Below are positions 6,212 to 13,294 of a DNA stretch of 15,577 nt, piece after piece (the first letter of the stretch is position 1; each line of letters starts with the position of its first letter). A program made the translations under genes and the position numbers. Location of the stretch: contig CAYSEV010000030.1 of NCBI GenBank assembly GCA_964430295.1, forward strand, positions 1-15,577, given 5' to 3'. This stretch comes from CAYGFH01 sp964430295. Lineage in GTDB: Bacteria; Patescibacteriota; Microgenomatia; UBA10105; UBA927. The notes below the pieces were generated by a model. That model ran no database searches. It had not been told where the DNA came from and worked only from the letters and a program-made list of their open reading frames with translations.

Positions 6212-6258
6212 GCTTTCTTGTGAAAAGAACACCAATAACGTTCTTTTTAGAAGAAAGC
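6212..6258. other. Large inverted repeat between convergent lipoprotein and nusG genes
   Basis: Outer arms GCTTTCTT (6212-6219) and AAGAAAGC (6251-6258); inner arms AAAAGAAC (6223-6230) and GTTCTTTT (6240-6247), 9-nt loop. There is no T-tract beyond the outer stem on either strand, but the inner arms are A-rich and T-rich, so it may serve as a bidirectional terminator. It starts 24 nt after the nusG stop in the minus direction. Confidence 0.5.
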
Positions 6259-6281
6259 AGAGAATTTAACTGTATTACGGG

Positions 6282-6908
6282 TTAAAGTTTAGAAACCTGG
6301 AGGAAGTCGAGTTCCACAGGAGTTTCTCGTCCGAAAATAGATACAAGAACCTTGATTTTCCCTTTTTCCTCGTCAATCGAATCGATGGTTCCAAGGAAGT
6401 CTGCAAATGGACCGTCCACGATTTTGACTGCTTCACCGGTCGAAAACGATGTTTTATATTTCGGCGCTTCCAACTGCATAAACTTCAAAATTGTTGCGAC
6501 TTCAGATTCTGAAATCGGTGTCGGTTTATTTCCCATACCTACAAATGCAGTTACACCCTGTGTCGTTCGTACGGCCAACCATGAGTCATCCTCCAGAAGC
6601 ATCTTTACAAGAATATAACCCGGAAATATTTTTTCTTTTTGTTCTTCTTTTTTGCCGTGTTTGACAGTAACTACGTTGCGGGTTGGTACCACAATCTCAA
6701 ATATTTTGTCCTGAAGCTTCATTGTCTCTATACGCTGTTTGAGGTTCGCGGAGACCTTATTTTCATGTCCGGAATACGTATGGACTACATACCATTTGGC
6801 ATGTGCTGGTGCTACACGTGGTTTTTGCTCCTCAACAACAGGAGGAGCACTTGGGTGTACATAGCCTTCTGTTGTCTCTTCTGGTTTTGTGGTCTGTTGA
6901 TCGTTCAT
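6282..6908 (-). CDS. nusG: Transcription termination/antitermination factor NusG
   Basis: 208 aa. NusG binds the RNA polymerase clamp and links it to ribosomes or Rho. The NGN domain spans about residues 37-140 (KWYVVHTYSGHENKV, then FPGYILVKM, TQGVTAFVG). The C-terminal KOW domain is about 155-208 (GEAVKIVDGPFADFLGTIDSIDEEKGKIKVLVSIFGRETPVEL, ending QVSKL). Residues 1-36 are an extra acidic, Pro-rich tail that most NusG proteins lack. The ATG at 6908 comes 2 nt after the secE stop with no Shine-Dalgarno, so translation is probably coupled to secE. Normally rplK would follow; here two plus-strand genes lie between. Confidence 0.96.
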   Translation of the reverse strand: MNDQQTTKPEETTEGYVHPSAPPVVEEQKPRVAPAHAKWYVVHTYSGHENKVSANLKQRIETMKLQDKIFEIVVPTRNVVTVKHGKKEEQKEKIFPGYILVKMLLEDDSWLAVRTTQGVTAFVGMGNKPTPISESEVATILKFMQLEAPKYKTSFSTGEAVKIVDGPFADFLGTIDSIDEEKGKIKVLVSIFGRETPVELDFLQVSKL

Positions 6909-6910
6909 AA

Positions 6911-7123
6911 TTATTTAATAATAAGTCTCTGAACTTGTACAAGTATCGCATCCAATCCGCCGATAAAAATTCCTACGATGACGGACAGAGCTATAACTAC
7001 TGCAGTCAGTTTCATAGTCTCATCGCGGGTCGGCCATGTAACTTTTTTTAATTCCGAAACAACCTCTCGGAAAAAATTCAATGGTGCAATAGTCGGTAAT
7101 TTAGGTACTGTCGTTTTATCCAT
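6911..7123 (-). CDS. secE: Protein translocase subunit SecE
   Basis: 70 aa from the ATG at 7123 (MDKTTVPKLP). SecE is the essential clamp of the SecYEG channel. The single-helix form seen here is the usual one outside gamma-proteobacteria. It has a short cytoplasmic amphipathic helix with the conserved FFREVVSELKKVTWPTRDE, followed by one membrane segment (about residues 38-59). The start at 7123 is chosen over an in-frame TTG at 7171 because a TATAAT promoter sits exactly 6 nt before it, so the longer version would lie outside the transcript. GGAGAG just before the ATG is too close to act as a normal Shine-Dalgarno. Together with nusG it forms a two-gene unit. Confidence 0.93.
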   Translation of the reverse strand: MDKTTVPKLPTIAPLNFFREVVSELKKVTWPTRDETMKLTAVVIALSVIVGIFIGGLDAILVQVQRLIIK

Positions 7124-7129
7124 CTCTCC

Positions 7130-7159
7130 ATTATACCGTATATTCCCGCCTATCGCCAA
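7130..7159 (-). promoter_or_regulatory. Leaderless-type promoter of secE-nusG
   Basis: TTGGCG (7159-7154), 18-nt spacer, consensus TATAAT (7135-7130), then GGAGAG and ATG at 7123. With the standard -10 to +1 distance, transcription starts at the A of ATG. It lies just after the terminator of the upstream gene. Confidence 0.75.
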
Positions 7160-7183
7160 GACCTGTAACAAGAAAAAACTAAC

Positions 7184-7201
7184 AAAAACCCCCTCCCGGG
7201 G
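7184..7201 (-). terminator. Intrinsic terminator of the transglycosylase-like gene
   Basis: On the minus strand CCCC, a GGGA loop and GGGG, followed by TTTTT and a further T-rich stretch. It lies about 60 nt after the stop at 7262 and immediately before the secE promoter. Confidence 0.7.
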
Positions 7202-7261
7202 ATGTACATACTATATCAAAACAGAAGTGTAAAGTAAATATCTTGCTATGAAAAGCGAAAT

Positions 7262-9187
7262 TTAATACGGAAATCCGTGATCAACATGTGTCGTATATGT
7301 TGGATCACATGTTTTATACACATATTCACCATATGAAAGTCCACCGAGTCTATCGATAGGAGATGTTACACCATAATACGCATCAGCGGCGGTTATAATG
7401 CTTTGCTTTTGTGATGCTATCGTACTTGAAGACGAATGCGTGAATGGAACGCCGAATCCGTTTGCTTTGCCATCCACAATCGCCGCGGCAGCTTTAGCGG
7501 CTATGTTTATATTACAAGCGTCTGCAGCAGTCCCTCCCGCTTTTTGTAGTGCCCATGTCTCATTGTTGCATGCGCGTCCTTTCCAATTTGGTCCGCATTC
7601 ATCGCACGTCTTCTTTCCGCAAGTGTCTTGTCCCACGCTGATTTGAAACGGTCCGGCAGCTCCACATTGATTTGGAATACACGTCGCCTTGCTCATCTCG
7701 GTTGTAGCTCCTTCTATGAATGCAATACCCTTGAGTACGCAAGCAGGGATACTGGCCCATGCTGCAGCCTGTGTTATCGCAGCGTCCAGTCCGCTGTGTG
7801 AAACATTTGGACTTATCGGTTTGCCGGCTCCGCATTGTGCAGGTTCACGAGGTTCGATGGCGTCATTTCCATTTCGGATGCCAGCTGTTGACTTATCAGG
7901 TTCCGGTGTTGGACAGGGTTTATCAGGAGTCTGTAATTCTTTAGGCTTTAGAACGCATTGAAATGCATGCAGATGCTCCTTGATACGTGCCAGCTCGGCG
8001 TAAATGGATTCCTCAGTCATAACATCGTTTTTGAAAATAAAATCATTTGTCTGGCCCTGCGTGTTCAATCCATGTTCTTTATTAAAATTAAATGCATTAT
8101 CAAATTGGGTATACGTATATCCCTGTGTATCCCCATTTTCAAGGTAGCCGATGTTGTATGTAATATCTCCTTCTTTCATAGCTCCGGGTAAACTGGTGCT
8201 ATAGACAGTGTGAGCATCTCCATGGCACACCAGAGAGCAATTCTGTGGTCCGCATTCTCCATCTTTATTTTTGTTACTTTTATTTTTATTCCGCGTATCT
8301 TCGCTGCACGCAGCCTGTTCCGCAATACATTCACGGTATTGTTCAGTTTCTGCTGGGCAAAATAAATCCGGGGTCCACTGAGCAGGGGGATGTGCTTCGC
8401 CATGATAGTATTCCTCACCGGTATTATCTTCAAAAAGTCCCGTATGGAAACCTTTGTCCTGTGTGAAACACTTTAGTCCATTTTGAGCTGTAACTTTTTC
8501 ATCTGGAAGTGTGTTAAACAAATCAAACCCTTCAAGCGGTAATTTCCCGGTAGACATGGTAGACTGTAAAACTTTTGAGCCTCCACGCGCGTTATTCCAT
8601 CGCAGTGCTGCGGTCTTAAAAATATTTTCATCAGGATGATGTTCGAATCCATTGGCTTCATCGTAAAAACATTGTGTATGGTTTGCGGTAAGATTCTGTA
8701 TATAGGTAATCAGGTGCAAATTGGAATCCTGAATCTCTTTAGGGGTAAGGCGTACAGCTGCCTGCTCAACTTCATACCCCTCAGGTCCGAGATTTGCTGT
8801 TTTTATCGTATGCTTCTGCTGATATGATGACCCTTCGATCGGATCCAATATAACCTGAAGGTCATTCTGAAACTTACGCACATAATTCCATGGGGCTATA
8901 CCTCCCACCTGAGGCGTTACGACGAGGTCGGGCGGAGGAGTCATTCCTTCATTCAAAATTGATTTTTGGTACGTGGGACCCTGCTCGTGTATCCCTTGTA
9001 TCTCAAGGGTAGGGGTGGGTATTGCTCGAGGAACAGGTTTTGATATTGGCCCTGATGAGCGTTGTCCGCCACTGCGCGATTGAAGTGCAAAAAATGCAAT
9101 AATAAGCACAAATCCAATAATAAAAAATGGATTTGACGGTTTGGCGTGTTCGCCGCCATGGCCATGTCCGTGATCTTCGTGCGACAT
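7262..9187 (-). CDS. Large membrane-anchored protein with C-terminal lytic transglycosylase-like (lysozyme-fold) domain
   Basis: 641 aa from the ATG at 9187. Residues 1-18 are His-rich (MSHEDHGHGHGGEH) and cytoplasmic; 20-36 is a membrane segment; the rest should be outside. Residues about 60-450 match nothing I know; they include a Lys/Asn-rich stretch (299-309) and many Cys. The end, about 460-610, looks like an SLT/lysozyme-type fold: PACVLKGIAFIEGA with E492 as likely catalytic Glu, then CGAAGPFQIS (508-517), matching the G-x-x-Q-I motif of lytic transglycosylases, and a helical tail with AADAYYG. Probable role: local cleavage of peptidoglycan, perhaps for a surface apparatus. The longer in-frame start at 9283 is rejected because it would run through a repeat hairpin and add an odd N-terminus. 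Confidence 0.75.
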   Translation of the reverse strand: MSHEDHGHGHGGEHAKPSNPFFIIGFVLIIAFFALQSRSGGQRSSGPISKPVPRAIPTPTLEIQGIHEQGPTYQKSILNEGMTPPPDLVVTPQVGGIAPWNYVRKFQNDLQVILDPIEGSSYQQKHTIKTANLGPEGYEVEQAAVRLTPKEIQDSNLHLITYIQNLTANHTQCFYDEANGFEHHPDENIFKTAALRWNNARGGSKVLQSTMSTGKLPLEGFDLFNTLPDEKVTAQNGLKCFTQDKGFHTGLFEDNTGEEYYHGEAHPPAQWTPDLFCPAETEQYRECIAEQAACSEDTRNKNKSNKNKDGECGPQNCSLVCHGDAHTVYSTSLPGAMKEGDITYNIGYLENGDTQGYTYTQFDNAFNFNKEHGLNTQGQTNDFIFKNDVMTEESIYAELARIKEHLHAFQCVLKPKELQTPDKPCPTPEPDKSTAGIRNGNDAIEPREPAQCGAGKPISPNVSHSGLDAAITQAAAWASIPACVLKGIAFIEGATTEMSKATCIPNQCGAAGPFQISVGQDTCGKKTCDECGPNWKGRACNNETWALQKAGGTAADACNINIAAKAAAAIVDGKANGFGVPFTHSSSSTIASQKQSIITAADAYYGVTSPIDRLGGLSYGEYVYKTCDPTYTTHVDHGFPY

Positions 9188-9277
9188 AATAACAACAAAG
9201 CAATCTGCAGAGTAACTACATATATATGATATCAAATTGACAAAGGGGATGAAAGAGAAATACAATATGTCTACGAT

Positions 9278-9348
9278 TGTCATCCTCGGATTAAATCCGA
9301 GGATCTATTTTTTACAATTTCGATTCCCGAACAGAATCGGGAATGACA
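9278..9348. repeat. Inverted pair of REP-like palindromic hairpins
   Basis: Hairpin 1: ATCCTCGGATT (9282-9292) and AATCCGAGGAT (9294-9304). Hairpin 2: ATTCCCGA (9323-9330) and TCGGGAAT (9337-9344), loop ACAGAA. Read outward-in, both begin GTCATYCYCG and end CGRGRATC, in opposite orientation, so they look like two members of one palindromic family set as an inverted pair, as in BIME elements. They fill the divergent gap between the transglycosylase-like gene and galU; the second ends 11 nt before the galU ATG. Confidence 0.65.
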
Positions 9349-9355
9349 CTAAGAT

Positions 9356-10237
9356 ATGATCAAGCATTCCACAAAAATTCGAAAAGCTGTTATACCTGCA
9401 GCCGGTTTTGGTACACGGTTTTTGCCTCAGACAAAGGCCATGCCGAAAGAAATGCTTCCGATTGTTGATAAACCGGTTATTCAGTATGTGGTAGAGGAAT
9501 TGGTAGCCTCCGGCATTACGGATATCATTATCGTTACTGGATGGCATAAGAGATCAATCGAGGATCATTTTGACAATCCAAATGAGCTTATCAAGATGCT
9601 TGATGAGCAAAAGAAATATGAGCTGATGGAAGAAGTTAAACGCACCGCTGCTCTCGCTAACTTTATATATATTCGTCAAAAGGGTCCGTATGGAAACGGT
9701 ACTCCGGTACTCTGTGCAAAATCCGTTATTGGCAATGAACCGTTTGTGGCTATCTGGGGTGATGAGTTTATTTATGCAAACCCTCCTCGTGCTAAGCAGT
9801 GCATAGATGTATTTGAAAAGTATGGTGATCCTGTTATTTCTGCGGTACGCGTGCCGAAAGAGGATGTTTCCAGGTACGGCATTGTCGATGCGGTAAATGT
9901 CGAAAAAAACATATGGCAGATCAAACGATTACTTGAAAAGCCCAAAACAGATGAAGCGCCGTCAAATCTGGCAGCACATGGGTGTTATGTGTTGACTCCG
10001 GATATCTTTGATCATTTGGAGCAGGTAAAACCGGGAAAGTCCGGTGAGATTTGGTTAACGGATGCCATTAAAGAGCTCATGGCAACGCGCCCTGTCTATG
10101 CATGTGAAGTCGAAAATGCAAAGTACTATGATACGGGAAATAAACTCGAATATTTAAAAACGGTTATTGAATTTGCACTTACGCATAAAGAGCTGAACGG
10201 TGAGTTCCGCGCCTATCTGAAAAGTCTGAAAATCTAA
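9356..10237 (+). CDS. galU: UTP-glucose-1-phosphate uridylyltransferase
   Basis: 293 aa, normal family length. It makes UDP-glucose from UTP and glucose 1-phosphate, the donor for surface polysaccharides, glycolipids and galactose metabolism. The nucleotide-binding signature is at residues 11-34 (PAAGFGTRFLPQTKAMPKEMLP), followed by DKPVIQYVVEELVASGI, WGDEF (metal/sugar site), EKP, GEIWLTDAI and YDTGNKLEYLKTVIEFAL. All are hallmarks of the bacterial GalU clade. Cys occurs where GRYVLTP is usual (HGCYVLTP). The ATG at 9356 fits the family start, though no clear promoter or Shine-Dalgarno is seen because the REP-like pair lies directly upstream. It converges with the L,D-transpeptidase gene, 21 nt apart. 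Confidence 0.95.
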   Translation: MIKHSTKIRKAVIPAAGFGTRFLPQTKAMPKEMLPIVDKPVIQYVVEELVASGITDIIIVTGWHKRSIEDHFDNPNELIKMLDEQKKYELMEEVKRTAALANFIYIRQKGPYGNGTPVLCAKSVIGNEPFVAIWGDEFIYANPPRAKQCIDVFEKYGDPVISAVRVPKEDVSRYGIVDAVNVEKNIWQIKRLLEKPKTDEAPSNLAAHGCYVLTPDIFDHLEQVKPGKSGEIWLTDAIKELMATRPVYACEVENAKYYDTGNKLEYLKTVIEFALTHKELNGEFRAYLKSLKI

Positions 10238-10258
10238 AATATACGCTGGTATACTCCT

Positions 10259-10978
10259 TTAATACAGTGGCGCTTTTCCGTATATTATGACCTTTGTTCC
10301 TGGATTTTGGGCAGTAGCGGGTGTTGACCACGCTTTTGGGTTTGTAACGACAGGGGTAGCCCACTCGTACAATGTTTTTGCATCCTCATTCCTCATATTT
10401 ATACATCCGTGACTCATTGGATGCCCGAAATTATTATGCCAATATGCCCCGTGAAAGCTGAATCCTCTCATTTTTTCGATTTCATCATTATAAAAAAACA
10501 TAACATAGGGTACATTCGGTAGATAATAATATGTACCGAGTTCTTTGCTTCCTCCTTGCATGAGCTGGCTTCGAACCTTTGTCCAAATAGTAAATTCACC
10601 GGTTGGTGTGTATCCCCACAGACCTGTAGAGACTGTAAATGTATACACAAGCTTATTCCCTTCAAAGGCATATGTCTTTTGATTAGTCAGATCGACTTCT
10701 ATTCTTTTTTCACGAGAATCGCGTGTTCCAAGGACTTCAGTAATAGGTGAAAACGATGATGCAACGGGCGGAGTAACTTTTTCTCCATGGAATAAACCTT
10801 CCCGTGAAAATACAGGTTCTAACGCTTCTTCTCCTCGTATCAGGGAAGCTAGGCTTTTTGTGTCGGCAAGCGATGCAGTCCTCTGAGGGGATCTCTGTTG
10901 TATATGCACAGAAATACCGGCTATGTATGCCGCAAAGGTACAAATTAAAAGTAGAAACGAAAAATAATATTTTTTCAT
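10259..10978 (-). CDS. L,D-transpeptidase (YkuD family), membrane-anchored
   Basis: 239 aa. Residues 1-24 are a signal anchor (MKKYYFSFLLLICTFAAYIA). A spacer of about 65 residues follows, then the YkuD catalytic domain, about 92-235. Catalytic features are intact: SFHGAYW with H176, and SHGCINMR (189-196) with nucleophile C192, plus H190, G191, N194 and R196. Such enzymes make 3-3 cross-links in peptidoglycan or attach proteins to it, and resist most beta-lactams. EVDLTNQKTYAFEGN near the domain start is typical. The ATG at 10978 has no Shine-Dalgarno; a weak promoter places the RNA start only about 7 nt upstream. It ends facing galU. Confidence 0.92.
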   Translation of the reverse strand: MKKYYFSFLLLICTFAAYIAGISVHIQQRSPQRTASLADTKSLASLIRGEEALEPVFSREGLFHGEKVTPPVASSFSPITEVLGTRDSREKRIEVDLTNQKTYAFEGNKLVYTFTVSTGLWGYTPTGEFTIWTKVRSQLMQGGSKELGTYYYLPNVPYVMFFYNDEIEKMRGFSFHGAYWHNNFGHPMSHGCINMRNEDAKTLYEWATPVVTNPKAWSTPATAQNPGTKVIIYGKAPLY

Positions 10979-10991
10979 GCCAACAGTGTCT

Positions 10992-11021
10992 ACTATGAAT
11001 GATACAAATATAGTTCGTCAA
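10992..11021 (-). promoter_or_regulatory. Candidate promoter of the L,D-transpeptidase gene
   Basis: TTGACG (11021-11016), 18-nt spacer, CATAGT (10997-10992). Predicted start is near 10985, giving a leader of about 7 nt without a Shine-Dalgarno site. Confidence 0.4.
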
Positions 11022-11089
11022 TATGAAATATCATATACATATGGTATTTGGACTTGCTGAATTTGCTTCCTGTTTGCTACCATGTATAT

Positions 11090-11590
11090 ATGAGACTCAA
11101 AAGAGTAGGAAAAATTATCTGGCATACAAAACACGAATTGTTTCACATTGTCCTGGGCGTGTCATGGATGTTGGTTCTCAATGTTCACTGGCAACAGATG
11201 ACATATATGTGGATATTACTTGCAGTAATTGGGAGTCTCATCCCTGATATAGATCATTTAATTTACTTTTTTACATACGGAAAAAAGGACCAGTATACAA
11301 AAGATGTTTTTTCATTTATACGGCGGAAACAGTGGCGTGGATTGGTCATGTTTTTGGAAGCAGGCCATAAGCATAATACCAATTTGGCATTTCATAATAT
11401 ATATGTTGTTATGGCATTAATAAGCTCTACATATATTGTGTATACCCATGAATATAGAGTAGGAACTATTCTCCTTGGCGCGATGGTGACTCACTTTCTG
11501 TTTGATATTGCAGAGGATGTTATCTTGCTGGGATCCATAAATAAAAACTGGATGCGGTTCGGGCGTCCTAAAAAATATCTACGAGCATGA
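11090..11590 (+). CDS. DUF457/YdjM-like membrane protein (putative metal-dependent hydrolase family)
   Basis: 166 aa from the ATG at 11090 (MRLKRVGKIIWHTKHELFH). About four hydrophobic stretches: roughly residues 18-31, 37-52, 103-119 and 126-142. The motif VIGSLIPDIDH (about 50-60) and the later His/Asn-rich GHKHNTNLAFHN (about 91-102), with a final THFLFDIAED, match the pattern of the YdjM/DUF457 inner membrane proteins, which are annotated as metal-dependent hydrolases; true function is unknown. An in-frame TTG at 11048 could extend the N-terminus by 14 residues, but ATG is preferred. The stop overlaps the start of the riboflavin kinase gene in ATGA, so the pair is coupled. Confidence 0.65.
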   Translation: MRLKRVGKIIWHTKHELFHIVLGVSWMLVLNVHWQQMTYMWILLAVIGSLIPDIDHLIYFFTYGKKDQYTKDVFSFIRRKQWRGLVMFLEAGHKHNTNLAFHNIYVVMALISSTYIVYTHEYRVGTILLGAMVTHFLFDIAEDVILLGSINKNWMRFGRPKKYLRA

Positions 11591-11967
11591 CAATTCATTT
11601 TGTTTCCCGGCAAATATCTGGAAAAGGTAGAGGTAAGTTTATGGGATTTCCGACCATAAATATGGTAGTACCCGAGAGATTTGATTTGGAGCATGGTATC
11701 TATGCCGTATGGGTAACATTGGATAATCTTCGTTTTAAAGGTGCGATGCATTGGGGACCGATTCCGACGTTTGATGATACAAATCCGAGTCTTGAGGTTT
11801 TTTTACTTGGCCTTGAAGGACAGGATTTATCTTCAACAGATACATCACGCATAGAAATTGATGTGGTTGAGCGACTTCGTGAAGTTATAAAATTTTCCTC
11901 TGTTATAGAGCTTACAACTCAGATGGAAAAAGATGTCTCCAATGCCCGCAGAGTTCTTACAGAATAG
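11587..11967 (+). CDS. Stand-alone riboflavin kinase domain protein
   Basis: 126 aa, matching only the C-terminal kinase half of bifunctional RibF. It should make FMN from riboflavin and ATP. Motifs: VSRQISGKGRGKFMGFPTIN (glycine-rich loop and PTxN metal/nucleotide motif, residues 6-25), HGIYAVWV, GAMHWGPIPTF, the NPSLEVFLL stretch with the catalytic Glu (E62), and VVERLREVIKFSS with the typical C-terminal helix ending in DVSNARRVL. The FAD synthetase half of RibF is absent: the start is fixed by the ATGA overlap and no such sequence lies upstream. Linked by overlap to the DUF457 gene. It ends 24 nt before the convergent cohesin-like gene, with a seven-A run between them but no clear terminator hairpin. 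Confidence 0.85.
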   Translation: MTIHFVSRQISGKGRGKFMGFPTINMVVPERFDLEHGIYAVWVTLDNLRFKGAMHWGPIPTFDDTNPSLEVFLLGLEGQDLSSTDTSRIEIDVVERLREVIKFSSVIELTTQMEKDVSNARRVLTE

Positions 11968-11991
11968 GGAAGTCAAAAAAACTTATTATTC

Positions 11992-13293
11992 TCATCCTGT
12001 CGCAAGTGGTATCTGCCCGGTAGGAGGTGGTGGAGGACCTTTTCGACGAAGGAGTAGGAACGCCACTATGATTGCGATAATTCCTCCGACGATCCACCAT
12101 ATCTTACCTGAGTTATTTGTGGCTGGAGGCTCTGATGGCTCTTCCGGATATAGCGTAGGTTCTGAAGAAGGAACCTGTGGCTCTGTATCGGGTGTTTCAG
12201 AAATTACACTTCCTACTATGCGTATAGGCGTTGCAGTGGGAGATGTAACTGCTGCTCCTGTGTATTGGGTTGGAGTAGGCGTCGCAATAGCCCCGCGATC
12301 ACCGTATGAACGGGCCTGCGTAGGTGTTGGTGTTGATGCGGGCTTAAATGATAGTATCTTTTCACATGCCCCCGAGACAGTCGACCAGGTTCCTGTATTA
12401 TCTTTTACTTTACATGTCGCCTTAATTGAGCCTATTGTGTTGTAATAGTGTGTTGTCGATATACTCCCACTATTACTATCTACAATTTTGGATTGCCCAT
12501 CTCCAAATGAGAAATCCGCTGCTGTGATGTTACCATCAGTATCTGAACCTGTGCACGTCAGTGTGAGTGTCGCAGTCCCTGTAACTGTTGTGAAGTTAGA
12601 CGTGAGAGATGAACATGTCGGTGCTTTGTTACCAGGTACCGGCGTTGGCGTTAATGTAGCTGTTGCTCCAGGTTGTGTAGGCGTCGGTGTCTGTGTCAAT
12701 GTCGCCGTTGCACCGGGTTGAGTAGGAGTGGGAGTGTTTGCTGCTCCTGACGTCGAATATCCACCATTTGCAGGTATAGCGGCAATATCAGATGCATCTG
12801 ATTTTTTCAATATTTTTGTAAGTGTTTGATCAAACACAACTGCTTTATTTGTAAACGGATGTGCGGACGTGAATGTTATAGTCGCAAGTTTTGTATTTGA
12901 GTTAACTGCGTATCCGTCAGCATTCAAGTTTAATGCCATAATCTGAACTGTCGTAGTATTTCCTGTTGTAGTTACTGTCTTAATAGGAAAAGACCACCCA
13001 TCATCACTAAGTGCACTGTTTGTCTGTATAGTCGCGGTTAAATCAACCGGATTTGCAACATTGAATGTTGCTACAACTTGGATACCAGAAACAGGCACAT
13101 TTGCTGTGTTAAACAATATATCTACAGGTGTCCCTGCTCCGATAGGAAGTGTAGTATTTGCAGGGGATAGAAGTATATGTCCTGCTCCCCCAGACACTGC
13201 AGCATATACAGGCATCTGAGATGCATACAAAACGCTAACCAGAAGAGCTATATATCCAATAATCCGTATTCTTGAAAGGCAGAATGAATTCAT
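11992..13293 (-). CDS. Surface protein: cohesin-like domain, Thr-Pro linkers, PKD-like domain, C-terminal membrane anchor
   Basis: 433 aa from the ATG at 13293. Parts in order: signal peptide (1-32, ending VYAA); cohesin-like beta-sandwich (about 36-180, GAGHILLSPANTTLPIGAGTPVDILF, later TKLATITFTS); linker with a 15-residue unit repeated twice (TPTPTQPGATATLTQ, then ..LTP); PKD-like domain (about 223-315, DFSFGDGQ, HYYNTIGSIKATCKVKD); long Thr/Pro/Glu linker; membrane anchor (about 397-415, WWIVGGIIAIIVAFLLL); basic, Pro-rich tail. The start at 13293 lies one base after the stop of the upstream dockerin gene; an earlier in-frame ATG at 13314 would overlap it. A plausible scaffold that stands out from the cell and holds a dockerin partner; binding is inferred. 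Confidence 0.8.
   Translation of the reverse strand: MNSFCLSRIRIIGYIALLVSVLYASQMPVYAAVSGGAGHILLSPANTTLPIGAGTPVDILFNTANVPVSGIQVVATFNVANPVDLTATIQTNSALSDDGWSFPIKTVTTTGNTTTVQIMALNLNADGYAVNSNTKLATITFTSAHPFTNKAVVFDQTLTKILKKSDASDIAAIPANGGYSTSGAANTPTPTQPGATATLTQTPTPTQPGATATLTPTPVPGNKAPTCSSLTSNFTTVTGTATLTLTCTGSDTDGNITAADFSFGDGQSKIVDSNSGSISTTHYYNTIGSIKATCKVKDNTGTWSTVSGACEKILSFKPASTPTPTQARSYGDRGAIATPTPTQYTGAAVTSPTATPIRIVGSVISETPDTEPQVPSSEPTLYPEEPSEPPATNNSGKIWWIVGGIIAIIVAFLLLRRKGPPPPPTGQIPLATG
12646..12735 (-). repeat. Two-copy 45-bp tandem repeat encoding a Thr-Pro linker
   Basis: Two adjacent 45-bp units encode TPTPTQPGATATLTQ and TPTPTQPGATATLTP. The proteins agree at 14 of 15 positions, while about 10 of the 14 shared codons differ by synonymous changes. 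Confidence 0.75.
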
Positions 13294-13294
13294 G

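Noticed and set aside
7124..7171. Longer secE start (TTG at 7171)
   Set aside because: It lies upstream of the predicted transcription start and includes the promoter.
7124..7261. tRNA-Trp or other tRNA upstream of secE
   Set aside because: Often found there in bacteria, but no cloverleaf or CCA-type acceptor is visible; the gap holds only a terminator and a promoter.
9188..9283. 32-residue N-terminal extension of the transglycosylase-like protein
   Set aside because: It runs through AT-rich spacer and into a REP-like hairpin, and adds a second unlikely hydrophobic stretch before the His-rich start.
10249..10254. Plus-strand TATACT after galU
   Set aside because: There is no -35 at a fitting distance, and it would only give antisense RNA to the L,D-transpeptidase gene.
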